Below are positions 1 to 9,490 of a stretch of 64,000 nt of DNA, piece after piece. A program made the position numbers and the translations under genes. Numbering within the stretch: the first letter of the stretch is position 1; every line of letters starts with the position of its first letter. The stretch covers positions 1-64,000 of the forward strand of contig QNQO01000834.1 of NCBI GenBank assembly GCA_003290165.1, read 5' to 3'. Below the pieces are notes generated by a model. It was not told where the DNA came from, did no database searches, and saw only the letters and a list, made by a program, of their open reading frames with translations. The DNA comes from Berberis thunbergii (Eukaryota; Streptophyta; Magnoliopsida; Ranunculales; Berberidaceae).

Positions 1-166
1 ACAATGCTATTAAGTTGGCTAAGTGGATTGCTCAATTAAGCATGTTGGCGAGTGCTATGTGATGAAGTTGGCGTATGTTTCGAGGGTTCATCCATAGGAT
101 CATTTTAACATGTCATCTTAGCTGTTGTTGGGCATAAGCCAAAGGATTTCGCTGTGTTAGATTAAT

Positions 167-370
167 TTGAATACCAACAATATGTGGGGCATTGTTAAGT
201 CTATTGTTGACTTGTGCATGAAATTGGATGAAGGAAGGTATGTGTTGGTCAAAGACCCAACTAAACCACAATTGAGGATCTATGAAGTGCCTGCAGATGC
301 ATTCGAATATGATTATGTCGAGGAGCCATGGCCAGAGGAAGAACAGGTGCAGCCACATGCTGAGGGATAG
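167..370 (+). CDS. Short acidic ORF upstream of the gypsy LTR, unrecognised
   Basis: A 67-residue ORF with a strongly acidic C-terminal half (EYDYVEEPWPEEEQ). It lies between the left window edge and the presumed polypurine tract, where the 3' end of a gypsy polyprotein or an extra 3' ORF would sit. It has no motif I can assign. It may be the tail of a longer reading frame broken by mutation. The opposite strand holds overlapping ORFs of similar length, so coding status is doubtful. Confidence 0.25.
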   Translation: MNTNNMWGIVKSIVDLCMKLDEGRYVLVKDPTKPQLRIYEVPADAFEYDYVEEPWPEEEQVQPHAEG

Positions 371-673
371 GCTAATGGTGGTGATGTTGTTGCTGTTGGT
401 ACCCACTGAAGGAGAAGAAACATATGATTGCTGCAACGAGATGGTTTAGCGCGTGTTGATTGAGTTTCAATTTTGGATCAAAGGTGAGTTTATTTTCATC
501 CCTTTTTTTTGGTATCGATTTTGGTTGTTGTTGTTGAAATATGATCCTGATGATATTGGGGGCTTGTTGTTTGTGTTTCCTGGCTTTAGGCATTATATTG
601 GTTTTCGGGGGCCATGGTGGGCATTTTGGTGTTAGATTATAAAATGAGTTGGCATTAACATTGATTTCTTTCA

Positions 674-684
674 CATGAGGGGGA
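674..684 (+). promoter_or_regulatory. Candidate polypurine tract of the gypsy element
   Basis: CATGAGGGGGA immediately precedes the region interpreted as the 3' LTR. A purine run here is expected for plus-strand priming. The adjoining LTR start is not a clean TG, so this is a tentative call. Confidence 0.35.
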
Positions 685-790
685 ATTAGTTATGGGTTCT
701 ACCTGGATCATGAAAGCTAGGGCAGCTACATCATATGGTTTTTATGCTTTAATAACTGCTACATTTACACCTCGGTTTGTGGCCTACGTC

Positions 791-798
791 TATAAAAG
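791..798 (+). promoter_or_regulatory. TATA box in gypsy LTR
   Basis: TATAAAAG in an otherwise ordinary context, about 100 bases into the presumed LTR. It fits a U3 promoter element, but position and sequence are the only evidence. Confidence 0.4.
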
Positions 799-1473
799 TG
801 TGTTGATGTCAGCTCCTAAAATTTTTATGATTGCACAACTAATATTGGTCGGGTTCCTATAAGGTAGAGTTTGTGATTAATATAAACTTTGATATGGCTA
901 TCTGGACTTCAACTTGACATTGTAAGCAGTGTGTTACCCTTTTGGTAAGCGCTCGTAAGCTCAACATTTCATTCTAGACAACATCTGTTGCCCCTGTCAT
1001 TCTTTGCAACTTGTTAGAAGTGTTAGCTTATGGGATAATGTCTTGTCTGTACAGTTTTATGTATGATTAAACCCTTATTTAGTTTAGGGGCTTGAAGAAA
1101 ATTTTCTAGTAATAGATATTGACTGGAATTTAACTGAGCACTTGTTTAACTTTAGTATTGTATTGTTATGCGAATTGGTATGCATACTGTTTTTTTCATA
1201 TGATGCAAAGAGATGAGATGTGTGGAATTGAAAATTGTGCCAAATATTACTTGTTCCCCAAAAAGGATGGTGGATTACCATGGTTGATTTACTTATGGTT
1301 GAACAAAGGTGTCACCATAAAAGAATTTTTGAGTTTTAGTTGATATATTTTTTATGCACTTTTCCACAACTCCGAAAAAAAAATGTGAAAAGAAAAAGAA
1401 ATTTTTTTGTATACAGACTTGCTTGTATACGTGTGATATTATTATGGGTAATGCAGACTTGTTTGCATATCGG

Positions 1474-1818
1474 TGCACCGTTCCATGTGAGTTCGGTTGT
1501 ACGTGTAGATTTAGGAAGAATGCTTGCCAGTGATCGACCTTCGGGTGAGATGACATGTTCCTCTAGGTGGCACCCCACTTGGAACATGTACTCTCCGAGT
1601 GGTTTCGATGGCAAGGGGGGCACACTTGGGTGAGGTGTGTTTCGGATGCACCGTTCCATGTGAGTTCGGTTGTATGTGTAGATTTAGGAAGAATACTTGC
1701 CAGTAATCGAACTTCGGGTGAGATGACATGACACTCGAGGTGGCACCCACTTGGGTCATGTACGCTCCGAGTGGGCTTCGATGGCAAGGGAGACACACTT
1801 GGGTGATGTGTTGTTTGG
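1474..1818 (+). repeat. 173-bp tandem duplication inside the LTR
   Basis: Two head-to-tail copies begin with TGCACCGTTCCATGTGAG at 1474 and 1647. Both continue through TTTAGGAAGAAT, GAGATGACATG and GGTGGCACC to CACACTTGGGTGA. They differ by scattered substitutions, so the duplication is not recent. The overlapping ORFs on both strands are by-products of the repeat. Confidence 0.85.
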
Positions 1819-2676
1819 CACAAGGACGATGGTGCGATTGTGGAAAAGAGGCGAGATTTTTGTGTATGTGCATGATTACCTTAAATGAAGAAACTAAATG
1901 TTCATTCACCATTGAATGAGAACTACATGTCTTCCTAAAGGTAGAAAAAATGTGTTTTGTTAATACTTCAATAATAGTCTAATATAATTATGAATTGTAT
2001 AGTTGTTGCATTTCATGAGGATTGATAACTCATAAACTTTATTTATTAGTAATAAATAATGCATATTTATTTATTAGGATGATGACACTTTTGCCTAATT
2101 GAGGAACTACCTGAGGGTGTGGTTGTTTATTGTTTTGTTTATTTGGATGTTGTCATGTGCGGATTTATTGATTTTGGGATGAAGATTTCTCACACCAGCT
2201 TTATTGCTAACCCAAGTGAGTTTTTGCTTCTTGGGTACATTCATTTTGGAATGTTTGCCGATTAGCCTTTCAGGTTTAGAGATTTTGAGCTGCGTTACTG
2301 AAGTTTCACTAGTGAGCTAGCCACGCCAGTCATTTTCGGGTTAGAGTTTTATTTGTTTCAATAATTTAATAATGTTTAGTTGTTGCTGCTATTTGTTTAT
2401 GTTGTTATTGAATTTTCACGTCCGAATTTTGGGGGAAACGGATAATCCTACGTGAATTTTGGGATTTTCATTTTCCTCGAAAATCGGGGCGTGACACCAT
2501 TGCTAATTGCTTCTATCAAATATCAAGTCATCTATCTGTACTTAATACCTTAGTTTGAACTGGAGAATGCAATTGCAATGGAAATTCCAATATATACATG
2601 TGGTTAACTGTTTAGAAAGTTTGGAAAATCTCTGTATGCTTATTCAATATGAACCTTTATGGTTTCTGTTAGAAAA

Positions 2677-2813
2677 CTTCTTTCATGGAAAATTCTAATT
2701 GTTGAGGAAACCAGCGAGGGAGGGAGGAAGGACCTTCCATCCCCCTCGCGATGAGTGCCTTCCATCCCTCCCTTGCTGGTTTCCTCGCCAGTTAGCCTTA
2801 CTCCTTCTTTCAT
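2677..2813. mobile_element. 117-bp Mutator-like MITE with 10-bp TSD
   Basis: The direct repeat CTTCTTTCAT occurs at 2677-2686 and 2804-2813. Between them, 2687-2803 has inverted ends that align over about 39 bases, with a near-identical inner core (GAGGAAACCAGCRAGGGAGGGA). Copy C at 45915-45924 has a single CTTCTTTCAT and no insert, so it is a natural empty site. TSDs of 8-11 bp with long inverted ends are typical of Mutator-like elements. It carries no coding sequence. Confidence 0.85.
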
Positions 2814-2934
2814 ATATCGGGAATATGATAACTTTGTGGCTCTTGTGCTTTTTGTATGCATTTTCGTACTAAGTGGCATTTTTGTACTAAATAGATTATA
2901 TTTGTGAATCATGTACTAAGTGGAAATCAACCAA

Positions 2935-3400
2935 TATATGCATTTTCGTAATTTAATTAGCAAATGAGTAGGAGCATTTTTGTAATTTGGCTAATAGGAT
3001 TGGTGGGACATTTTCGGGATTGGAGAATAAGGATGGGCAGTGTCGTAATTTGCAAAGTAAAGACTTTTTTCGCACTTTGTAAATGGGCAAGGGAAGGGCA
3101 CTTTTGAAAATCATAGAATTTGTTGAAGGCAAATTTGGTATTTAAAAATTAACGGATTGACATCTTAAGACACATTTCACTGTTCATGCTACAGTTAAAT
3201 TGTATTTGCAATATAAAAATGGCGAGTGCGAGGAAAATTTTTTAGATTTGGCAAATGAGGGAATGGAATGGCATTTTCATAATTTAGCAAATGAGCAGGG
3301 CATTGTCGTAATTTGGAAAATTGGATGAAAGAGGCATCTTTGGGATTAGCTTATGGGGGGCATTTTCGTAAATTGTGAGTAAAGTGGGATGAGCATGTTC
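2935..3400. repeat. Degenerate 25-30-bp minisatellite, copy A first block
   Basis: Variants of GGGCATTTTCGTAATTTGG followed by CGAATG or CAAATGAG recur at irregular spacing. The same motif fills the matching parts of copies B and C. Confidence 0.75.
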
Positions 3401-3445
3401 AAAAATCTTCAAAATTGGCTAAGACAATTTGGGTATTTAAAAATG

Positions 3446-3652
3446 TCAGAGGAGCGGAGCAGAGGAGCAGATCTGGCGTGGAGGAGCGAGCGGAGCAGGG
3501 ATCGTGTTTGCCAGAGGAGGCGCACGAGAGGAGGAGGCGAGAGGAGAGGAGGAGGCTCTGAGGAGACGAGGTCTTGAGGGTCCTTCACGTGGCAAACACC
3601 TTCCCTTTGGCACGTGCCTGAGAGGGTCCGGACAGTGAGCGGGCTCTGTAGA
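3446..3652. other. GC- and purine-rich insert in copy A
   Basis: A block of about 200 bases rich in GAGGAG/GGAGC motifs separates AAAATGTCAG from TTCTATAGTGAATTGC. In copy B (near 26835-26875) these two sequences lie about 22 bases apart. It is far more GC-rich than its surroundings. Its second half contains TTTGCCAGAGG and CACGTGGCAAACACC, giving a short internal inverted match. No clear TSD, so its class is unknown. Confidence 0.55.
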
Positions 3653-4189
3653 ATTATTCTATAGTGAATTGCAATTGTTGGTAATTTGCGAATGGGGTGG
3701 AGGTGCATGTTCGAAAATCTTTAAATTGGCTAGGGAAATTTGGATATTTAAAAATGTCAGATTGACATCCTGACACATGCTATAGTGAATTGAAATTATA
3801 ATTATAAATAAAGATTAGTTTACTAACCGTGCTGTCGACATGACCATACACTTTTCACATAGCATGTACCCGTGTCAAACTTGGGTCGTGCTTTCGGCAC
3901 TCCCCAAATAGGCCACTAAGTTACCAAATATAAAAACAATTATTGCTTTCAAAAACATTGATTAATTATATTTTTTATTCTCATCAATTTACTATTATAA
4001 TTTATTTATACGCATCATCATTATAATATACTATTTTCACATTCTCTTTGCCGGGGCTTTGTTACTAGTCAATTTGACTGTCCTAACTACCCCAGAATTT
4101 TGCTCGTATGTAATATTAGGTTGAACTGGATTTATAAGAGAAAAAATGAGGCATTCTTGAAAAATCAAAGTCTTAAAAGGGGCATTTAG

Positions 4190-4480
4190 CAATCTGGCGA
4201 ATGAGGGTGGGAGGGTCATTTTTTGGATTTGGTAAATAGGGAAGGGCAATTTCAAAATTTTGCGAATGGGTAGGGGCAATATCGTAATTTGTCGAGGGAT
4301 GGGCAATTTCATAATTTGGAGAATGGGACGAGACATTGCTTTTGGGATTTGGTGAATGGGGAGGGGTAATTTTAAAATTTTACGAATGATCAGGGATAAT
4401 GTCGTAATTTGCCAAGGGATGGGCATTTTCATAATTTAAGAAATGGAGGGGGGGGTGAGATGAGCATTATCGGAATTTGG
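4190..4480. repeat. Degenerate minisatellite, copy A second block
   Basis: Motifs such as GGGCAATTTCATAATTTGG and GATTTGGTGAATGGGGAGGGG alternate. This block matches 27275-27545 in copy B and 46430-46590 in copy C. Confidence 0.7.
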
Positions 4481-4534
4481 TTTATAGGGATAAAAATAAG
4501 GCAAACCCTTAAATTGTATCACCCTGCAATATGT

Positions 4535-4926
4535 AAATATAGAACTTGGAGGGGTTTTTTTTCCAGGATTTCATAAAAACTTAGAGGGCTTTTTAGAAAT
4601 TTAAGTGGAAACCAGACACATACAGATTGCCTTTTGAATTAGAGAGTCTTTTTCAAAATTTTCTACAATTTTGGAGAGTTTTTTAGGCATTCCAGTGGAA
4701 AGCAGACCAACTCTATAGATTGCCTTTTGAATTGGAGGGTCATTTTAGAATTTTATAAAAATTTGGAGGGTTTTTTGGGTATTCAAGTGGAAAACAGGTA
4801 CATACAACCACACATCTCACAAATTCTACAAATTGACTTATTTGAATTGGACAACCATTTTGGAATTTCATAATAATTTGGAGGGCTTTTTGAGCATTTT
4901 AGTGGAAAACAAATGCATACAACCAC
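4535..4926. repeat. About four units of a 90-110-bp tandem repeat, copy A
   Basis: Each unit reads GGAGGGCTTTTTGGGCATT, then AGTGGAAA(G/A)CA, then ACAAATTGGCTTTTGAATTGG, then TTTCATAAAAATTTGG, with length variation. The same array occurs in copies B (about 27615-28323) and C (about 46655-47036). Confidence 0.75.
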
Positions 4927-5058
4927 CTAGCCATGTTTGCTAGCATTTATTTTTCTTTTTGTGTTTTTTTACACTTTTACCTTTTCTATAAATAATGTTT
5001 GTAATTGTATTTTAAATAAAAAAAAATAAAACTTGCAAATATGACTGACTTCGACCGC
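4927..5058. mobile_element. CTAGCCAGCC-type MITE, copy A member
   Basis: It starts CCTAGCCATGTTTGCTAG and ends near ATGACTGACTTC. Its core (CACTTTTACC, TTCTATAAATAATGTTTGT, TGTATTTTAAA) is shared with members at 17119, 23944, 28967, 40425 and 47041. It is the most degraded of the complete copies. Confidence 0.6.
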
Positions 5059-5087
5059 ACAACTTGCCAATTCCCGTTAGAGAGTAA

Positions 5088-5265
5088 GGGCTCGTTTGGT
5101 TCCTCGATGGAATGGGAATGGGAATGGTAATGGTAATGGGAATGAGAATGGGAATGGGAATGTGTATGTTTGGTGTACCTATAAATCACAATGGTAATAG
5201 CATATGCCATTGTTTGGTATGTGAATATATGGTAGGAATGGAATGGGAATGAATTGTATCTTTAC
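5088..5265. repeat. Left subterminal GGAATG-rich repeats of the PIF element
   Basis: After the terminal GGGCTCGTTTGGTTCC come many runs of GGGAATG and GGTAATG, then a second cluster at 5230-5255. The right end (12890-13075) carries the complementary CATTCC, CATTAC and CAATGG motifs. They are candidate binding sites for the element's own proteins; this is inferred from position. Confidence 0.6.
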
Positions 5266-5865
5266 CAAAATGCCCTTGGTTATTATAACAATGGATTTTA
5301 TGTCATCTACTATTTGTGTTCGTAACTAATCGATCACATTTTTTGAGCTTTCATTGTGTGTGTATTGTGTGTTTTGAGGGATTGATGTTATATGTATCTG
5401 TACCAGGATAATTCTGTTGTTGAAGAATGTTTGATTAGGTCTTACGGTATCTCCATAGGTTTTTGTTATACAACCTTGTGGTATGTTTGGTTGATTTAGT
5501 GAAATTTTGGTTTTACAAATGTGATGATTAGATAGGTTTTTTCATTACAAATTATTTAAATTCTATTACAAAATCAACATGACTGTCAGAAGATGCGAAA
5601 ATAGAATCTGAAAATTCATGTTGACTGGACAATATTGAGGTATATACAAAGATGTCTATGGTAGTTTTGGGTGTACTACTTCCATGTTATGATACATCAT
5701 CTGTATAGCTTATCCTAGATAGTAAATAGAGAGATCTTTTTAAGGCATGATCATAGTTAATCAATGTAGTTCATCTGTAATAACACCTTTCATGTTTGTC
5801 TCTATTTCATTTATACATTCGATTTTCATTATTCCAAAAACTGTATCAACAAATCTTCCAAGGAA
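5266..5865. other. Non-coding stretch inside the PIF element
   Basis: AT-rich sequence between the subterminal repeats and the end of the captured lyase fragment. I see no ORF or structure worth naming. It may include 3' UTR of the captured gene. Confidence 0.4.
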
Positions 5866-7245
5866 CTAGCCCGGTCCTTCGAAACGAATGTAGTCATACA
5901 TCAAGCCTTCAAATAATTGAGCACCTTGGCTGTGAAAGAAAAATAGTTCATTGACATTGTCTCTTCCTATTGGTAAAGTGAGGTGGATTTGTTCCTAGAT
6001 CATTGACTCGAATCTTAGCATATCCCATCAAGACAAATACATTCATTGCATTAGTATGACATAATTAATGGGAATATAACACAGTTAGTTATGCTTAGTA
6101 GTTGCTACAATACCTGCAATTCTGCGTATGTGGCGGCTGCAATGGCTGAGCAGAGTTTATATAATCCAGTTTGTCTCACATTGTTTAATTGAAATACAAT
6201 TTACCATGTGGTTTCTTCATATGTATTGTTTTCGTTCTTCTTGTATATGTGTACACACAAAGAGAACTACGAAGCCTGTTATTCAATAAGAAAAGCTAAA
6301 CCACCTCACTTATACGACCATTGATGAACATGGTTGAAGCAATCACACCTACCAACGTGTGCAAAAAACCAATCTGTCTTACAATTGTCAATGCCAACAT
6401 GGTCGACGAGATCTTGGTTGGGGTAGAAGTCAGTGTACCTCTCCCACAATCCTTATTGCCTGAATCTATGCAAGGAAAATGAAGTTCAATTCATTTGTCA
6501 AGAAACTGATGAGTTGGCCTTATCGGTTTCAGTGTAACCAGAGTCAAATAAATTAGGGAACTAACTTGTCTGGTGGATAACGGACATAAAGTTGATTCTT
6601 GAGGCTAGGATAAGGGTCAGGTATGTAGAACACAGCTGCAGATCGATCTGGTATACCAATTTCCCACAAGGTTGGGCCATCTCGGGGAGGCTCATATAAA
6701 AGATCACCCAAATTGATGTCATCTCTTACATCAAAATTTCACACTCATTCTAAGATTCCAATAACAAAAAAGAAATTCTTTCTACCATATAATAACGAAC
6801 CCGGATCAATAGTAATGTTAACATTGTATTTGTAGTCTCCAATATATCCAGTCACTCATGCATACAGATTGTAACTTCCAGGGAGGATATGTGGAACAAA
6901 GAATGTTCAATTTTCATCAAATTTTGACCAAAATTGATATCCCTAAGAAGGATACAGCTTCCAAGAGTTATTAGTGTTTCTAAAAAGACATTGCAAATTA
7001 GGAAAATAAAATTTTACTACAAACATCAAAACTTTAATTTAACCTGATATTATCTGATAAACATGTGTGCGGTTGATCATTTTGTAGAATGTAATATATT
7101 ATTCCTACATTCATTACCAAATAGATTATGATGAGTTAGTTAGCTGATACAACCGACCTTGCATTCGGTTTGCCATGAACCTGCATCTCCTGGCAGAGCC
7201 AATCCTACATAAGTAGAATGGGCTGATATATTTTCTTCAGCATTC
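5866..7245 (-). pseudogene. Captured rhamnogalacturonate lyase fragment (C-terminal half)
   Basis: Reading the minus strand, successive exon remnants give SAHSTYVGLALPGDAGSWQT (7245-7158), GYQFWSKFD then LPGSYNLYA (6942-6786), LLYEPPRDGPTLWEIGIPDR (about 6726-6568), GLWERYTDFYPNQDL and DWFFAHVGR (about 6490-6330), VFQLNNVRQTGLYKL (about 6220-6110), and LFEGLMYDYIRFEGPG before a stop (5866-5868). These match, in order, the middle fibronectin-like and C-terminal carbohydrate-binding-like domains of plant polysaccharide lyase family 4 enzymes, which cleave pectic rhamnogalacturonan in the wall. The N-terminal catalytic domain is absent. In-frame stops, small frameshifts and retained introns show it was captured from genomic DNA and is dead. 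It has the same orientation as the transposase. Confidence 0.88.
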
Positions 7246-7371
7246 CTACAGCAAATAAAAAGACTAGTAAAATTCTGTCGACATGACATGGTTGGGTAAA
7301 AGAAATTGATATAATAAAGGGAAAATACCCATCCTTGATCAGCAATGGCTTGAGACCTGATAATAGAAGCA

Positions 7372-7947
7372 ATGAAAATACCAAACTTAAAGCAAGCAAC
7401 TGAAATCAGGTCACAGTTAGTTCCCAGCATCCCGGATAGCACTAGCAAAAACTCAACCGAAGAAAACGCAACACCCGAGCGTTTCTACGACAAATCCCGA
7501 ATTTACACCGGACTGTCCAAAACAACCGGCATACGCACGCGCCAACTGCATGACGCTGCATCTCAGCATGTCAACGCTGCGAAAAAACACACCAATGCAT
7601 ACCAGCAGCAGCAACAGCAGTGCAGGGCAGTAGCAGCATCAGAGAAACAAAAAAGCAGTGCAGCCGCCGCGTCAACGCAGCGTTGCAACAGCAGATCAAC
7701 AACCGCAGATCAGCAACAACAGCAGATCAACAGCAGCAGATCAGCATCAGCAACGCAGCGCAGCAACAGCAGCAAAGGCACTCTGTTTTGCGACAGAGAG
7801 CTCTGCCTAAACCGCACCGCAACTGCCCCTGCAAACAGCCGTGTGTCTCGTAGTATATCGCCATTTCCAGGACTTCCACTCTGTTTATCCTGCTTTTGTT
7901 TTATCACAGAAAGGAATAAACCCATCAAGGCTTACCCTACCAACTGA
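7372..7947 (+). other. CAG/CAA-rich segment with a 191-codon open frame
   Basis: An island (about 7440-7860) with higher GC than its surroundings and many CAGCAG/CAACAG units. It gives Q-, S- and A-rich frames on the plus strand and L/C-rich frames on the minus strand. The plus-strand ORF has no recognisable domain and is likely a by-product of the triplet repeats. A similar 14-base string (AGACCTGATAATAG) occurs on both sides, at about 7353 and 8100, which may mark an insertion. Origin unknown. Confidence 0.4.
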
Positions 7948-8221
7948 TATAGACTCGCAATGGATGGATATAATATGGCAGTCATTCAAGATAGGAGTAA
8001 AATGCTCACTATCAGGAGATAAGCAAAATTATCTGCATTCATGAACAACAACTAATGCAACTGAATAACCCATATATACAAGGTACTCTTATGGCCCATA
8101 AGACCTGATAATAGCAAAATATATACAAGGTTACATCACCATAGACATTGTTTGGTTGGATTAAAAGTTTCAACAAAATAGCCAAAAAAGAACTACTCCT
8201 TCTAGTTCACATTATGTCCCC

Positions 8222-9304
8222 TTAATCACGAGAGATGATCCTTTTCACATACCCTGCCCTTGCATTTGGTGCAAGACAGAAAAAGTACTCAACTCGGGTA
8301 GTATCGGACCCCAATTTCAATGCAGCTTCCTCTTTCTCCTCATCGGCCAGTCCTTCCAAGCTTTGTAATTCTGTAAAGAACTGCTTCCTCTCCTCAACAA
8401 GCAACTTGTCTGTCCCCATTGCCTGACTTAGCTCATGAGTAGCCTTTTGAATTTCAGATCCAAAGGTCTTTGCCACTTCACGTAGAGCCAATATGACAGG
8501 AGATTCATTTGAACTTCTCTTTCTCTTCTTGCACCGAGAAGTCCCCTCAGTTGGAGTGCCTTTATCTTCCTTGCCTGGGGTAACATCAGCATTATCAAAG
8601 TGAGACATATTAGCATGTGAACCAGCCATTTCAGTAGCCGAAGTAGACATTTCAGCATTAGAGAATACAGGTATGTATGGTCCATGGGAAGACATCTCCA
8701 TGTCATTGAACCAATCCACTGTTGGATTATTATAATCTCTAGTAGTCTGATCATTCCTTTCACGAGTAGCTTCATCTACTATTTCAGCGGGGTCTTGTGC
8801 ATATCCTCCATTCGCACGATCCTTGCCAAATACAGTGCACAATGCATCAAAATGTTCTAGCTTTTTGTTTCTAAACCTAGCAGCCCTCTTGTGACTCTGC
8901 ATATCCATATCAATAAATTAATAAGAAAAATACAAATTAAAAGTAACAGAAAAAACCAAAACAACAAATCATACCTTCACATACTCATCCCACACAGCAT
9001 TTTCAGCAACTACACATTTACGCACAGAATCCCAGCCAAATCCACTTGAGCATGAACCATAAACCATATCGTACACAACGCAAAAGTCCTTTTTCATGGT
9101 CCTCAGTCTGGACTCAATGTGTGGCTTACTCTTTATGCCAGCATCAGGGATTACAACATGAATTGCTTGCTCTAAAGCAGTCAGATATCCTGGTTTGAAG
9201 CCATTATCTACATTCAATGTGCCTTTGTTGTACAATTCCAGCAGAGCAACAACCAATACATCATCCTCTGCGTCGGTCCATTTATGCTTCTCATATTGAG
9301 ACAT
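8222..9304 (-). CDS. MYB/SANT-like protein of the PIF/Harbinger element
   Basis: Two exons, 9304-8975 and 8896-8222, join in frame across a 78-bp GT-AG intron (donor AAG|GTATGA, acceptor ATGCAG|AGTC) to give about 334 residues. The N-terminal part (KHKWTDAEDDVLVVALLELY, then IESRLRTMKKDF and SGFGWD) is the Myb/SANT-like domain found in PIF/Harbinger second proteins. The C-terminal part holds a basic RCKKRKR stretch, a possible nuclear signal. In this superfamily the protein binds transposon ends and assists the transposase in the nucleus. It is transcribed in the same direction as the transposase just upstream. No stops or frameshifts are visible, unlike its neighbour. The start at 9304 is the first Met before the domain. 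Confidence 0.88.
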
Positions 9305-9490
9305 CCCTACAACTTTTTTTATACAAAGGATACATAATCCATATTGGTTCTGTAAACTGAAATTTTAATACAATATACAATATTCATACACAAACTTAAA
9401 TATACAACAATCATAAACAAAATACACATATATTTCAATATAATAAGTCAAAGTAAACTGAAATTTAAAATTAACAAGAACATTTTCAAA

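Larger units (their letters stand above)
1..2497 (+). mobile_element. Ty3/gypsy LTR retrotransposon, 3' end with long LTR
   Basis: The segment ends at about 2497 in GGGGCGTGACA preceded by a TTTTGGGATTTTC context, the 3' end I associate with plant Ty3/gypsy (Tekay/Del-like) LTRs. A purine-rich stretch (about 674-684) could be the polypurine tract, which would make the LTR about 690-2497, near 1.8 kb. A TATA box lies about 100 bases inside it and a 173-bp tandem duplication is present. No gag, RT or integrase is visible because the element runs off the left edge. The 5' LTR limit is uncertain; the 3' limit is supported by copy C of the flanking repeat, which starts at the same point (45739). 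Confidence 0.65.
2498..5087. repeat. Non-coding repeat copy A, left part
   Basis: From about 2498 the sequence matches copy C (45739 onward) and from about 2945 it matches copy B (26205 onward), in the same orientation. It holds a degenerate 25-30-bp minisatellite, a roughly 100-bp tandem repeat and an AT-rich spacer. There is no plausible gene. The PIF/Harbinger element interrupts it at 5087, and it resumes at 13080. Confidence 0.85.

Noticed and set aside
7372..7947. 191-codon Q/S-rich ORF as a real protein
   Set aside because: Driven by CAG/CAA triplet repeats, starts inside AT-rich sequence, has no domain, and overlaps a lyase exon remnant region on the other strand.
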